Shown: positions 1 through 5,361, numbered from the stretch's first letter. The stretch: 5,361 nucleotides of DNA from Desulfurococcales archaeon (GCA_015521265.1 WAON01000038.1:1-5361); one strand, 5' to 3'. Notes: generated by a model not told the origin, from the letters alone. Program-made: numbers and translations.

Positions 1-44
1 TTCAATCCGAATAATCTAAGGACGACTTCAACTGCATAACAATA

Positions 45-52
45 TTATATAA
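45..52 (-). promoter_or_regulatory. Possible TATA box pointing out of the left edge
   Basis: The palindromic octamer TTATATAA stands in an otherwise gene-free stretch. Read on the minus strand, transcription would start near position 20 and continue beyond the left edge. The only minus-strand ATG just after it (35-37) opens a frame of 11 codons that stops at 2-4, so no gene start is visible inside the window. Because the motif is its own reverse complement, direction cannot be read from it. It could equally be chance AT-rich sequence. Confidence 0.25.
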
Positions 53-62
53 CCGTGGTTGG

Positions 63-69
63 AAAAAAA
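63..69 (-). terminator. Oligo-T transcription stop after the surface-protein gene
   Basis: On the minus strand, 18 bases after the stop codon of the 88-1095 gene, there is a run of seven T residues (seven A on the plus strand). Archaeal RNA polymerase commonly terminates at such runs without needing a hairpin. No convincing stem-loop precedes it. The position fits the end of a single-gene transcript. Confidence 0.5.
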
Positions 70-87
70 GATAGTATTTTACTGGTT

Positions 88-1095
88 TTACGTGGTGGTA
101 TTATGATTCAATATCTTCTTTGAATAAATCACGATCACAGGTATTACAGCTGCTATAAGTGTTATCGATAAAATGCTGGAGATGTATGGACTGCCCAGTT
201 CACCCTTATTAATGGGGGCATTGCCTTGACTACCCAGTGGTACCGGTGATCCCTGTTCTGCTTCAATGATTATAGGTATACGATCACCAGCGATCTCCCT
301 TAAAACCCTCACGAATTCTGCTACGCTCCGCATTGAAGGCTTTTCATCGATACCGTCAAGGGCTATTCCCAGGCATCCTATAGCCTCATAGTTTAGCGAG
401 AAAGCTATTCCGGGTAGTTTACCATTATTTAAGCCTCGTAGCGCATTCTCTAGTTCTTTAACTAGTCTTTCATCAACCCTAGCCTGCTTAGAGCTGGTAT
501 TATATATCCGGTCTAGTATTGGAGTAATCTTTTCAGATGCCTCCCGAATAGTTTTCGGGCTAAAACTACTATGAGGAAGAGCTTTCAAGACAATAGATAC
601 ATCATCCCTATCAACAATAGCTTTGAGTTCATGGCTAACCCTTTCAATATCGAGCTGGTTAGTCAATGAGATAACGGGTATTATAATAACTATCCTACTA
701 TTATCCACGAGGTAAATATCGCCACGATAAGGGATCTTCAATCCATAATTATTCCTTAAGAAGCCGATAATACCGGCTTCTAACTCCTTAATCTTAAGAT
801 AATCCTCATACTTGTATACGAGGTTTACCGGTTTAAACTCGCAGCTCTGCCCACCACATATATCACTAGCATGGATGTAGCCCTTAAAACCATCGCCGGA
901 GTATATAAAGTAATTCATACCTGGTGCTTCATCGATTTTATACGTATACTTGAAACCCTCAACTCGGATAGGAACGTTTGAAGACTCATTATTGACTGCA
1001 CTACTCGGATAACTACCTATCAGTATTGGGAGGAGCAGCATAATCGTAATCAAGATCATTATCGTACTGTGCTTTACATTGATACTTAATTGCAC
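88..1095 (-). CDS. Secreted or surface protein with C-terminal membrane anchor, function unknown
   Basis: I do not recognise a family for this 335-residue protein. Its N-terminus is a signal peptide or signal anchor: a short charged start, a hydrophobic core at about residues 11-27 and a small-residue stretch (SSA, 31-33) suited to cleavage. The body (about 35-300) is mixed alpha/beta and outside the membrane if exported. It has two close cysteines (C80, C85) that could form a disulfide, and NxS/T sequons at N36 and N199. Residues about 238-278 look like a strand-helix-strand unit. A second hydrophobic span at about 304-324 is followed by a short tail with two lysines, giving one C-terminal membrane anchor. 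The start is GTG, chosen because it precedes the hydrophobic segment and has GGGTAGG five bases upstream with a TATA-like box behind it. The gene stands alone, divergent from the ThrRS gene. It is AT-rich (about 36% GC in two 60-base lines counted). Expression and export are inferred, not shown. Confidence 0.8.
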   Translation of the reverse strand: MQLSINVKHSTIMILITIMLLLPILIGSYPSSAVNNESSNVPIRVEGFKYTYKIDEAPGMNYFIYSGDGFKGYIHASDICGGQSCEFKPVNLVYKYEDYLKIKELEAGIIGFLRNNYGLKIPYRGDIYLVDNSRIVIIIPVISLTNQLDIERVSHELKAIVDRDDVSIVLKALPHSSFSPKTIREASEKITPILDRIYNTSSKQARVDERLVKELENALRGLNNGKLPGIAFSLNYEAIGCLGIALDGIDEKPSMRSVAEFVRVLREIAGDRIPIIIEAEQGSPVPLGSQGNAPINKGELGSPYISSILSITLIAAVIPVIVIYSKKILNHNTTT

Positions 1096-1100
1096 ACAAA

Positions 1101-1107
1101 CCTACCC
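1101..1107 (-). promoter_or_regulatory. Ribosome binding site deciding the GTG start
   Basis: GGGTAGG on the minus strand lies five bases before the GTG at 1093-1095. It matches the anti-Shine-Dalgarno sequence only partly, but it supports the GTG over the internal ATG codons, which lie inside the hydrophobic signal segment. Confidence 0.45.
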
Positions 1108-1130
1108 GTTTACTATTTTGATAAAAACTG

Positions 1131-1138
1131 TATAAATA
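1131..1138 (-). promoter_or_regulatory. TATA box of the surface-protein gene
   Basis: The minus strand reads TATTTATA here. With the usual archaeal spacing of about 26 bases from the box centre, transcription would start near 1108. That leaves a leader of about 13 bases that just includes the GGGTAGG ribosome binding site. The geometry is consistent but not proven. Confidence 0.5.
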
Positions 1139-1260
1139 TTTTTGGATAGTATTCTCAGATTTAAAATAGACACTTCCATGGATTGCATACGGGTCATTAT
1201 AGATATGGGAGGGTTAGCGTGTATTTATCACTTAAGCTTCTCTTATCACTGTTTACTGGA

Positions 1261-1294
1261 TTAACCTAATATACCGTTCATATATATTAGTTAA
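1261..1294. repeat. Imperfect inverted repeat upstream of the ThrRS gene
   Basis: The left arm at 1261-1273 (TTAACCTAATATA) and the right arm at 1283-1294 (TATATTAGTTAA) are reverse complements except for one extra C in the left arm. They are separated by nine bases. The right arm overlaps a TATA-like TATATATTA (1281-1289). The element sits about 33 bases upstream of the main ThrRS TATA box, a usual place for an operator or activator site. AT-rich intergenic DNA gives such repeats by chance fairly often, so its function is uncertain. Confidence 0.45.
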
Positions 1295-1326
1295 TCACAA
1301 TTATGGTTTAGTTGTTTAAGAAGGTG

Positions 1327-1337
1327 TTTTTATATAA
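1327..1337 (+). promoter_or_regulatory. TATA box of the ThrRS gene
   Basis: TTTTTATATAA is a strong archaeal TATA box. Its centre lies about 26 bases before the ATG at 1359, so the predicted transcription start falls at or next to that ATG. This suggests a leaderless mRNA, common for first genes in crenarchaea. The box also ends just before the upstream TTG at 1338, which could then not be a start codon. Confidence 0.65.
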
Positions 1338-1347
1338 TTGCTTGATC

Positions 1348-1355
1348 GGTGGAGG
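1348..1355 (+). promoter_or_regulatory. Shine-Dalgarno-like sequence before the ThrRS ATG
   Basis: GGTGGAGG lies just before the ATG at 1359; its GGTG part is seven bases away and its GGAGG part three. It would be used only by a transcript starting farther upstream, for example from the TATATATTA at 1281-1289. A transcript from the 1327-1337 box would lack it. Either way it favours the ATG at 1359. Confidence 0.4.
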
Positions 1356-1358
1356 ATT

Positions 1359-2750
1359 ATGTATAGGGATCACATGGATATAGCTTACGATAAGGATATA
1401 TTGATCAAGCCAACTAGTAGGGTTCCAATGATCGGCAGGGAATACGGCTACTATACCGGTCCCGGAAACCCATTGTTCAGTCTTGGAGGAGGGTTGGTTA
1501 GGAGTATACTATACTATATACTGACAAAGTACCATGTAAGGAGGGGCTACTACGTCGTTGAAACACCGATAATAGCAAGGACAACCCTCTACGAGTTAAC
1601 CGGTCATCTAAGCTTCTACAGGGAAAACATGTTCCTACTAGATATTGAGGGAGACCAGTATGCTTTAAAACCGATGAACTGCCCCTACCACGTATTAATC
1701 TTTATGAACCTCCTAGAAAAATACAGTCATAAGATCAAGCTACCATTCAAGGTATTCGAGCTGGGAAAGGTTCACCGCTACGAGATATCCGGTGCATTGA
1801 AGGGATTGATGAGGGTTAGAGGATTTACACAGGACGACGCACACCTCTTCGCTAGGGAAGAGCAGATAGCTGATCTATTCCTATCAGTATTCAACGATTT
1901 AAAGGATCTATACGAGAAACTATTCCACATGTCTATAACTGCTGAATCAGTAAAGCTCAGGATCAGTTTATCGGATAAGTCCAAGATCGGTGAGGAATAC
2001 ATGGGCTCACCGGAAGAATGGAGCGTTGCAGAGGAGAAACTGGTAAAAATGGCTGAAGAAATACACCGTAGATACGGGATCGAGTACTTCGCCGCTGAGG
2101 GTGAAGCGGCGTTCTATGGGCCCAAGCTAGACGTTATAGCGTTATTACCGGATCCAGAGACGGGTGGGAAGAAGGAGTGGCAGATCGGCACGATCCAGTT
2201 CGACTTCAACCTACCCAGAAAATTCAAGCTGAACAAGCTACTCGAGAAGACTCATGGAGTATCAGACATATACATGATCCACCGGGCCCTGCTCGGCAGT
2301 ATTGAGAGGTTCCTAGGAGTATACCTTGAAGCATACCAGGGGAGACTCCCCTACGTGTTATCACCTGTTCAAGCAGTAGTTATAGGGATTAAGAGCGGTG
2401 GAGATAGGGATACTGAAGTAGTTAATTATGCAGAACAGGTAGCTTCTAAGCTTCAGGAAATGGATGTTAGAGCCGTAGCATCATCGATCGATAGGCCTCA
2501 TCTATCCGGATACGTTAGAAAGATCAGATCAACCCTGCACCCGTCAATACTCATATATATCGGCGAGCGAGAACTTGAATCAGGGAAGATCAGTGCTGCA
2601 CTATACGATTTCTCGAGGAGAAACTATAAGAAGATCACGCTGGAGAGCATGGATGATCTAGAAGCATTAATAGATGAAGCCGAAAAGGATATTAGGGAGC
2701 TCATAGGGAACCCGCCGAAATACTACGTGGATGTATCCTACATGGTTTAA
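1359..2750 (+). CDS. thrS: Threonyl-tRNA synthetase, catalytic form without editing domain
   Basis: This cytoplasmic class II aminoacyl-tRNA synthetase activates threonine with ATP and charges tRNA(Thr). Numbering is from the ATG at 1359 (463 residues). The three zinc ligands that select threonine are present: C108 in MNCPYH, H162 in TQDDAH and H308 in MIHRALLGS. Motif 2 is intact around R140 and E142 (HRYE), followed by GLMRVRGFTQDDAH. FYGPK (Y253) and WQIGTIQFDF follow, and motif 3 contains R317 (GSIERF). An anticodon-binding domain occupies about residues 334-440. Standard ThrRS carries 200 or more residues of N-terminal TGS/editing domain. Here the class II core starts almost at once, as in the crenarchaeal ThrRS-cat described from Sulfolobus and Aeropyrum, which works with a separate ThrRS-ed. 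The active-site signatures read as bacterial-type. An in-frame TTG at 1338 would add seven residues, but it abuts the TATA box and is disfavoured. The gene is alone on its strand and convergent with hypD. Confidence 0.95.
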   Translation: MYRDHMDIAYDKDILIKPTSRVPMIGREYGYYTGPGNPLFSLGGGLVRSILYYILTKYHVRRGYYVVETPIIARTTLYELTGHLSFYRENMFLLDIEGDQYALKPMNCPYHVLIFMNLLEKYSHKIKLPFKVFELGKVHRYEISGALKGLMRVRGFTQDDAHLFAREEQIADLFLSVFNDLKDLYEKLFHMSITAESVKLRISLSDKSKIGEEYMGSPEEWSVAEEKLVKMAEEIHRRYGIEYFAAEGEAAFYGPKLDVIALLPDPETGGKKEWQIGTIQFDFNLPRKFKLNKLLEKTHGVSDIYMIHRALLGSIERFLGVYLEAYQGRLPYVLSPVQAVVIGIKSGGDRDTEVVNYAEQVASKLQEMDVRAVASSIDRPHLSGYVRKIRSTLHPSILIYIGERELESGKISAALYDFSRRNYKKITLESMDDLEALIDEAEKDIRELIGNPPKYYVDVSYMV

Positions 2751-2786
2751 GACTAAATAATGGAAGCAACTGTTTTCTATCCTAAC

Positions 2787-3923
2787 TCATAGCTTTAAGG
2801 GCAGGTTCTCAGCCCATATACGGCATGTCCCCTCAACGCTAACCATGCAGGGCCCATAGGGGCTGCTGGGCGTGCAGGTTTTCATGAATAGGGGGCAGTC
2901 GGTTGGTTTAACTAGTCCTAGGCTAACCTCACCACACCTACAGCCGGGCAGATTGTCGTTTACCGGCTTGTCCTCGATCCCCAGGTAGTGGTATAAGTCA
3001 TGATCCAGGTATTCGTCTCGGTGATAGCCCCCGCTGCGGGGTACGATGCCTATACCCCGCCAGTAAGCGTCTCGGGCCTCGTAAACCCTCCTCATAGCCT
3101 TCAACGCGTCGGGGTTACCCTTAGGCTTTACAACCCTCGTATACTCATTAATCAATCCCGGCTTTCCCCTGTATAGCATTTTCAACATATAATAGATCGC
3201 CAGTAGTACGTCGAGGGGCTCGAAGCCTGCTACAACGGTTGGTATACCGTATTCTTCGGGTAGAAACCTCCAAGCCTCTGATCCGATCACGGCTGATACA
3301 TGCCCCGGGGCAAGTATACCGTCTAGATGGGCTCCCGGTACTTTCTCGAGTAGATACCTCATGATCGGTGGGGTATAACGGTAGGCTGAAAGGATCAATA
3401 GGTTATCGGGTACAATACCCTTACTAAGCGGTACAGCCGTGCTAGGCATAGTTGTCTCAAAGCCCACGGCGAAGAAAACATGCCTTCTCTCCCTCTCCCT
3501 AGCAGCGGTTTTTACAGCATCTAGAAACCCGTAAACAATCCTAACATCCCCGCCCTCAACATGGGCATCGTAGAGGCTCCTAATACCCACTGGTTTTGAG
3601 CCGGGTAGTTTGTAGGCGTCTCCATAAGTATGTATAACATACCCCTCCATGCCGAGCTCAACAAGCAGATCAACATAGTGCCCAGGCGTAATACACACCG
3701 GACACCCAGGACCAGCGATCAATTCAACATTATCCGGCATAAGGCTTCGGAGACCATAATGCGTAATAGTCCATTCATGAGTGCCGCAGAAATTCATGAT
3801 CTTCAAGTGATCAAAACCCTTCTCCCTAAGCTTCCCGGCAACAGTATGGATCTCCTCTACAACCCTTCTACTAAGAGGATTCCGCTCATACAGCTCCTTA
3901 ATCCTCCTCTCCAATGAAGACAA
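2787..3923 (-). CDS. hypD: Hydrogenase maturation protein HypD
   Basis: HypD is the cytoplasmic iron-sulfur scaffold that, with HypC, carries iron while CN (from HypE/HypF) and CO ligands are attached before transfer to the [NiFe]-hydrogenase large subunit. The 378 residues match the usual length. Diagnostic motifs appear in order: FCGTHE with C46; GPGCPVC with C74 and C77 (the thiol pair near the iron site); HTYGD (98-102); GFETTMPSTA (154-163); APGHVSAVIG (205-214); and VAGFEPLD (231-238). The C-terminal cysteine region includes CRC (C328, C330), C343, C350, C359 and C367, which supplies the [4Fe-4S] ligands. No key cysteine is missing. The start is TTG with GGTG eight bases upstream; no other in-frame start codon lies between it and the preceding stop. 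It follows the CxxC/CxxH protein gene by 26 bases and is probably co-transcribed. Four 60-base lines counted within it give about 57% GC, richer than its neighbours. It implies a [NiFe]-hydrogenase encoded elsewhere in the genome. Confidence 0.96.
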   Translation of the reverse strand: MSSLERRIKELYERNPLSRRVVEEIHTVAGKLREKGFDHLKIMNFCGTHEWTITHYGLRSLMPDNVELIAGPGCPVCITPGHYVDLLVELGMEGYVIHTYGDAYKLPGSKPVGIRSLYDAHVEGGDVRIVYGFLDAVKTAARERERRHVFFAVGFETTMPSTAVPLSKGIVPDNLLILSAYRYTPPIMRYLLEKVPGAHLDGILAPGHVSAVIGSEAWRFLPEEYGIPTVVAGFEPLDVLLAIYYMLKMLYRGKPGLINEYTRVVKPKGNPDALKAMRRVYEARDAYWRGIGIVPRSGGYHRDEYLDHDLYHYLGIEDKPVNDNLPGCRCGEVSLGLVKPTDCPLFMKTCTPSSPYGPCMVSVEGTCRIWAENLPLKL

Positions 3924-3931
3924 AACAGTTA

Positions 3932-3935
3932 CACC
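3932..3935 (-). promoter_or_regulatory. Ribosome binding site deciding the hypD TTG start
   Basis: GGTG on the minus strand, within CTTGGTGT, lies eight bases before the TTG at 3921-3923 and inside the 26-base gap after the upstream gene. It supports translation of hypD from a shared mRNA with its own initiation site. Confidence 0.5.
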
Positions 3936-3949
3936 AAGTTCTTAACATG

Positions 3950-4618
3950 TTACTTGTTAATAACATCTAGTACTGTAGAACCCTTCAAATAAGTTATAGC
4001 TAGAAACGTTGATAATGACTCATAGCTTGTAGGCCGCCTATTTGAACGATAATCATATGTTTCAATAAAGTTTTTCAAGGCATTAATTAAATCCTTAATC
4101 TTAGAACCCTGTATTTCCCGTAGTCTATCTGCAGATTTCTTATCAATTCTGGCCAGCTTCTTCAAAATCATCGAGTAATGGTATCTGCATAGGATTGAGG
4201 ACTTATTATTCTCATATACTTCCAATAGATCAGTACTAGCCGCCTTACCGGCGAACTCCTCTATAAAGGCTTCATTAGACTCACTAATCCTCTCACATAT
4301 AAAGCATTCACCATCAATAGGCTTCTCCCACAATCCACGCTCGACTACGGTCTCTAATACATCCCTATAGATGATCGCGGGGCCCGGCTCGCCTATCAAT
4401 GGATCCCTCCTAGACAACTCGTAAAGCCGCCAAGCATGGCGCCTACAGAGCCCAGAGCTCCTCCTAAACTTTTTCCGGACACCCGGATCATTAACCCTCT
4501 CATACAGGATATCCCATAGTGTATTCCTCTCCTCCTTCTCGAGAATATTGCAAATAGGGCATCCAGGCTTCCCAATAGCCTCTACGATCTCATGGTAGAA
4601 TAGGTCCCGGGCCAACAT
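3950..4618 (-). CDS. DUF6062-like protein with two CxxC/CxxH metal-binding units
   Basis: This 222-residue soluble protein resembles the uncharacterised DUF6062 family; no biochemical role is known to me. Two similar units are visible. The first has C20-x2-C23 (GCPIC) followed after 34 residues by C58-x2-H61 (GLCRRH). The second has C105-x2-C108 (ECFIC) followed after 35 residues by C144-x2-H147 (LCRYH). Each looks able to bind one metal ion, most simply zinc, through three Cys and one His. A charged helical stretch follows (about 150-188), then a YDYRSNR segment typical of the family's C-terminus. There is no signal peptide or membrane span. The ATG start has no clear Shine-Dalgarno sequence but has a TATA box at leaderless spacing. 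It ends 26 bases before hypD, so it is probably the first gene of a two-gene operon, which suggests a link to hydrogenase maturation or redox metabolism. That link is inference from position alone. The family call rests on the motif pattern from memory. Confidence 0.85.
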   Translation of the reverse strand: MLARDLFYHEIVEAIGKPGCPICNILEKEERNTLWDILYERVNDPGVRKKFRRSSGLCRRHAWRLYELSRRDPLIGEPGPAIIYRDVLETVVERGLWEKPIDGECFICERISESNEAFIEEFAGKAASTDLLEVYENNKSSILCRYHYSMILKKLARIDKKSADRLREIQGSKIKDLINALKNFIETYDYRSNRRPTSYESLSTFLAITYLKGSTVLDVINK

Positions 4619-4641
4619 TTATCATCTACACTATTTATTAC

Positions 4642-4650
4642 TAATTATAA
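4642..4650 (-). promoter_or_regulatory. TATA box of the DUF6062-like/hypD operon
   Basis: The minus strand reads TTATAATTA at -32 to -24 relative to the ATG at 4616-4618, the spacing of a leaderless archaeal transcript. A second candidate, CTTTAAAG at 4656-4663 (-38 to -45), would give a leader of about 15 bases. The 104-base gap from the preceding gene (4723-5121) also argues for a separate promoter here. Confidence 0.5.
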
Positions 4651-4722
4651 CATAACTTTAAAGGCACACTTTTATCATTGACTACGGAAAGAATAGACTT
4701 AGAAGATAGATTCTCGGGAGCG

Positions 4723-5121
4723 CTACGATAATAATTTCTTAAGCTTCCTATATTCATCAAATGTATTAATCCATGATGGGAGTACTATGAGGAGATATGC
4801 TGTATTTGTATATAAATCGGTATCCAAGAACAGAATAGTTAATAATGCGAAGACGGACATGTAGACAGATAGAAATAGTGATCTGGGTATAACATGCCCT
4901 CCAATAATCACTCTACCAATAAGCTCCGGAACAGGCTTATCTAGCAATATATACTTCCCATTATCCAGCCTCGAGGCAAGACCGTAACGAACAAGCCTCT
5001 TCAAAACCCTCTGAGCCTTACCCGGACTTTTAAAGCCTAACAGTCTCTGAGCCTCCCTGACACCAATCGGGCTCTTACGGGATCGGAGCTTAACATAGTA
5101 CTTTAACAGTTCAAGCTCCAA
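4723..5121 (-). CDS. Small winged-helix DNA-binding protein with two membrane spans
   Basis: The protein has 132 residues. Residues about 2-61 form a winged helix-turn-helix. A first helix contains KYYVKLRSR, then VREAQRLLGF (21-30) leads to a likely recognition helix (about 32-50, with KAQRVLKRLVRYGL), and the wing is SRLDNGKYILL. Two hydrophobic segments follow at about 79-99 and 104-120, then a charged tail with several lysines. The simplest topology is a hairpin anchor with both ends in the cytoplasm, so the DNA-binding domain would sit at the inner membrane face. The family and target are not recognised; a membrane-tethered transcription regulator is an inference from architecture. The start is TTG, supported by AAGGAGGG eight bases upstream, the strongest ribosome binding site in the window. 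It begins 21 bases after the stop of the upstream surface-protein gene and is probably in its operon. Confidence 0.82.
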   Translation of the reverse strand: MELELLKYYVKLRSRKSPIGVREAQRLLGFKSPGKAQRVLKRLVRYGLASRLDNGKYILLDKPVPELIGRVIIGGHVIPRSLFLSVYMSVFALLTILFLDTDLYTNTAYLLIVLPSWINTFDEYRKLKKLLS

Positions 5122-5129
5122 CCAGTAAA

Positions 5130-5137
5130 CCCTCCTT
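5130..5137 (-). promoter_or_regulatory. Strong Shine-Dalgarno site deciding the winged-helix TTG start
   Basis: AAGGAGGG on the minus strand lies eight bases before the TTG at 5119-5121. It falls in the 21-base gap after the upstream gene, as expected for an internal operon gene that needs its own ribosome binding site. Confidence 0.7.
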
Positions 5138-5142
5138 GAATA

Positions 5143-5361
5143 CTACCTAGGCTTGGAGAAGTAATATGCTGTATAGGCGGCGGCTAGAGATATTATGAAT
5201 GCAGTTATCAGATACAGCCACCTCGGATCTATTCCGGGGGGAGACGATGTTTTTACGCTACTCGTGGTCTCAGCGAATCCTCCCCTTATTGTAGTAGTTG
5301 TACGTAATCCATAGGGGTGGGCGGGGTCTATGGGTATCATGGATGGAGGGATGGGTAGGTC
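5143..5361 (-). CDS. C-terminal end of a Thr/Ser/Pro-rich membrane-anchored surface protein (partial)
   Basis: The reading frame stays open to the right edge: the seven codons before the first in-frame ATG (5338-5340) read DLPIPPS with no stop. No Shine-Dalgarno sequence precedes that ATG, so the gene very likely begins outside the window and only its last 73 codons are visible. They encode a hydrophilic stretch rich in Pro, Thr and Ser, one hydrophobic span of about 20 residues (WLYLITAFIISLAAAYTAYY) and a short tail FSKPR. This is the usual ending of archaeal exported proteins: a flexible, possibly glycosylated stalk, a transmembrane anchor and a positively charged cytoplasmic tip. The catalytic or binding domain is not visible, so no function can be given; a solute-binding protein or a surface hydrolase are two possibilities. 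The winged-helix membrane protein follows 21 bases downstream. Confidence 0.7.
   Translation of the reverse strand, partial: DLPIPPSMIPIDPAHPYGLRTTTTIRGGFAETTSSVKTSSPPGIDPRWLYLITAFIISLAAAYTAYYFSKPR

Noticed and set aside
1..20. The window begins with TTCAATCC, reminiscent of the end of some crenarchaeal CRISPR repeats
   Set aside because: There is only one copy, with no repeat-spacer periodicity following, so nothing supports an array.
35..37. A minus-strand ATG downstream of the TATA-like box near the left edge
   Set aside because: Its frame closes after 11 codons at 2-4, too short to support as a gene.
70..1153. The 9-base repeat GATAGTATT at 70-78 and 1145-1153 flanking the surface-protein gene, suggestive of an insertion duplication
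   Set aside because: Nine-base matches in AT-rich DNA of this length are expected by chance, and no transposase or terminal inverted repeat accompanies them.
1096..1337. Search for a C/D-box small RNA or tRNA in the divergent intergenic region
   Set aside because: No C box (RTGATGA) is present on either strand and no tRNA-like T-loop or cloverleaf pattern is visible.
1778..2002. A 74-codon open frame on the minus strand inside the ThrRS gene
   Set aside because: It lies wholly opposite a strongly conserved synthetase region (motif 2 and following), has no recognisable motif and no promoter or ribosome binding site that I can see.
2751..2786. A possible terminator (TTTTCT at 2773-2778) in the 36-base gap between the convergent ThrRS and hypD genes
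   Set aside because: The T-run is only four bases and has no stem-loop. Termination must occur near here for both genes, but no specific site can be supported.
3630..3917. A 95-codon open frame on the plus strand opposite hypD and its N-terminal motifs
   Set aside because: It is the antisense shadow of the conserved FCGTHE and GPGCPVC region of HypD and shows no protein-like features of its own.

Overview
The window looks like chromosomal DNA from a hyperthermophilic crenarchaeon, most likely of the Desulfurococcales. The evidence is AT-rich TATA boxes 25-30 bases before several genes, GTG and TTG starts with GGTG/GGAGG ribosome binding sites, heavy use of ATA, AGG and AGA codons, and a threonyl-tRNA synthetase lacking an editing domain, an arrangement known from crenarchaea. 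The genus cannot be fixed by eye. There are six protein genes, no tRNA or rRNA gene, no CRISPR array and no insertion sequence.

Layout, left to right. Positions 1-87 are non-coding: a T-tract that probably ends transcription of the first gene, and a TATA-like box that may serve a gene beyond the left edge. Next, on the minus strand, comes an unrecognised secreted or surface protein with a signal peptide and a C-terminal membrane anchor (88-1095). A divergent intergenic region (1096-1358) carries its promoter, an AT-rich inverted repeat and the promoter of the plus-strand threonyl-tRNA synthetase (1359-2750). That enzyme has complete class II catalytic and zinc-binding residues but no N-terminal editing domain, so proofreading of mischarged tRNA must be supplied in trans by a gene not in this window.

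Convergent to it, on the minus strand, is a probable two-gene operon: a 222-residue protein with two tandem CxxC/CxxH units (DUF6062-like, 3950-4618), followed 26 bases later by hypD (2787-3923). HypD is the iron-sulfur scaffold on which the Fe(CN)2CO group of [NiFe]-hydrogenase is built. No other hyp gene and no hydrogenase subunit lies in the window.

The right end, also minus strand, holds a second probable operon. The C-terminal tail of a Thr/Ser/Pro-rich membrane-anchored protein runs off the window edge (5143-5361). Twenty-one bases downstream is a small winged-helix protein with two membrane spans (4723-5121), a candidate membrane-tethered regulator.

The functions of ThrRS and HypD are secure. 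The family of the CxxC/CxxH protein is moderately secure. The two surface proteins and the winged-helix membrane protein can only be described by architecture. The points most worth checking are the pairing of the CxxC/CxxH protein with hypD and the pairing of the membrane winged-helix protein with a surface protein.
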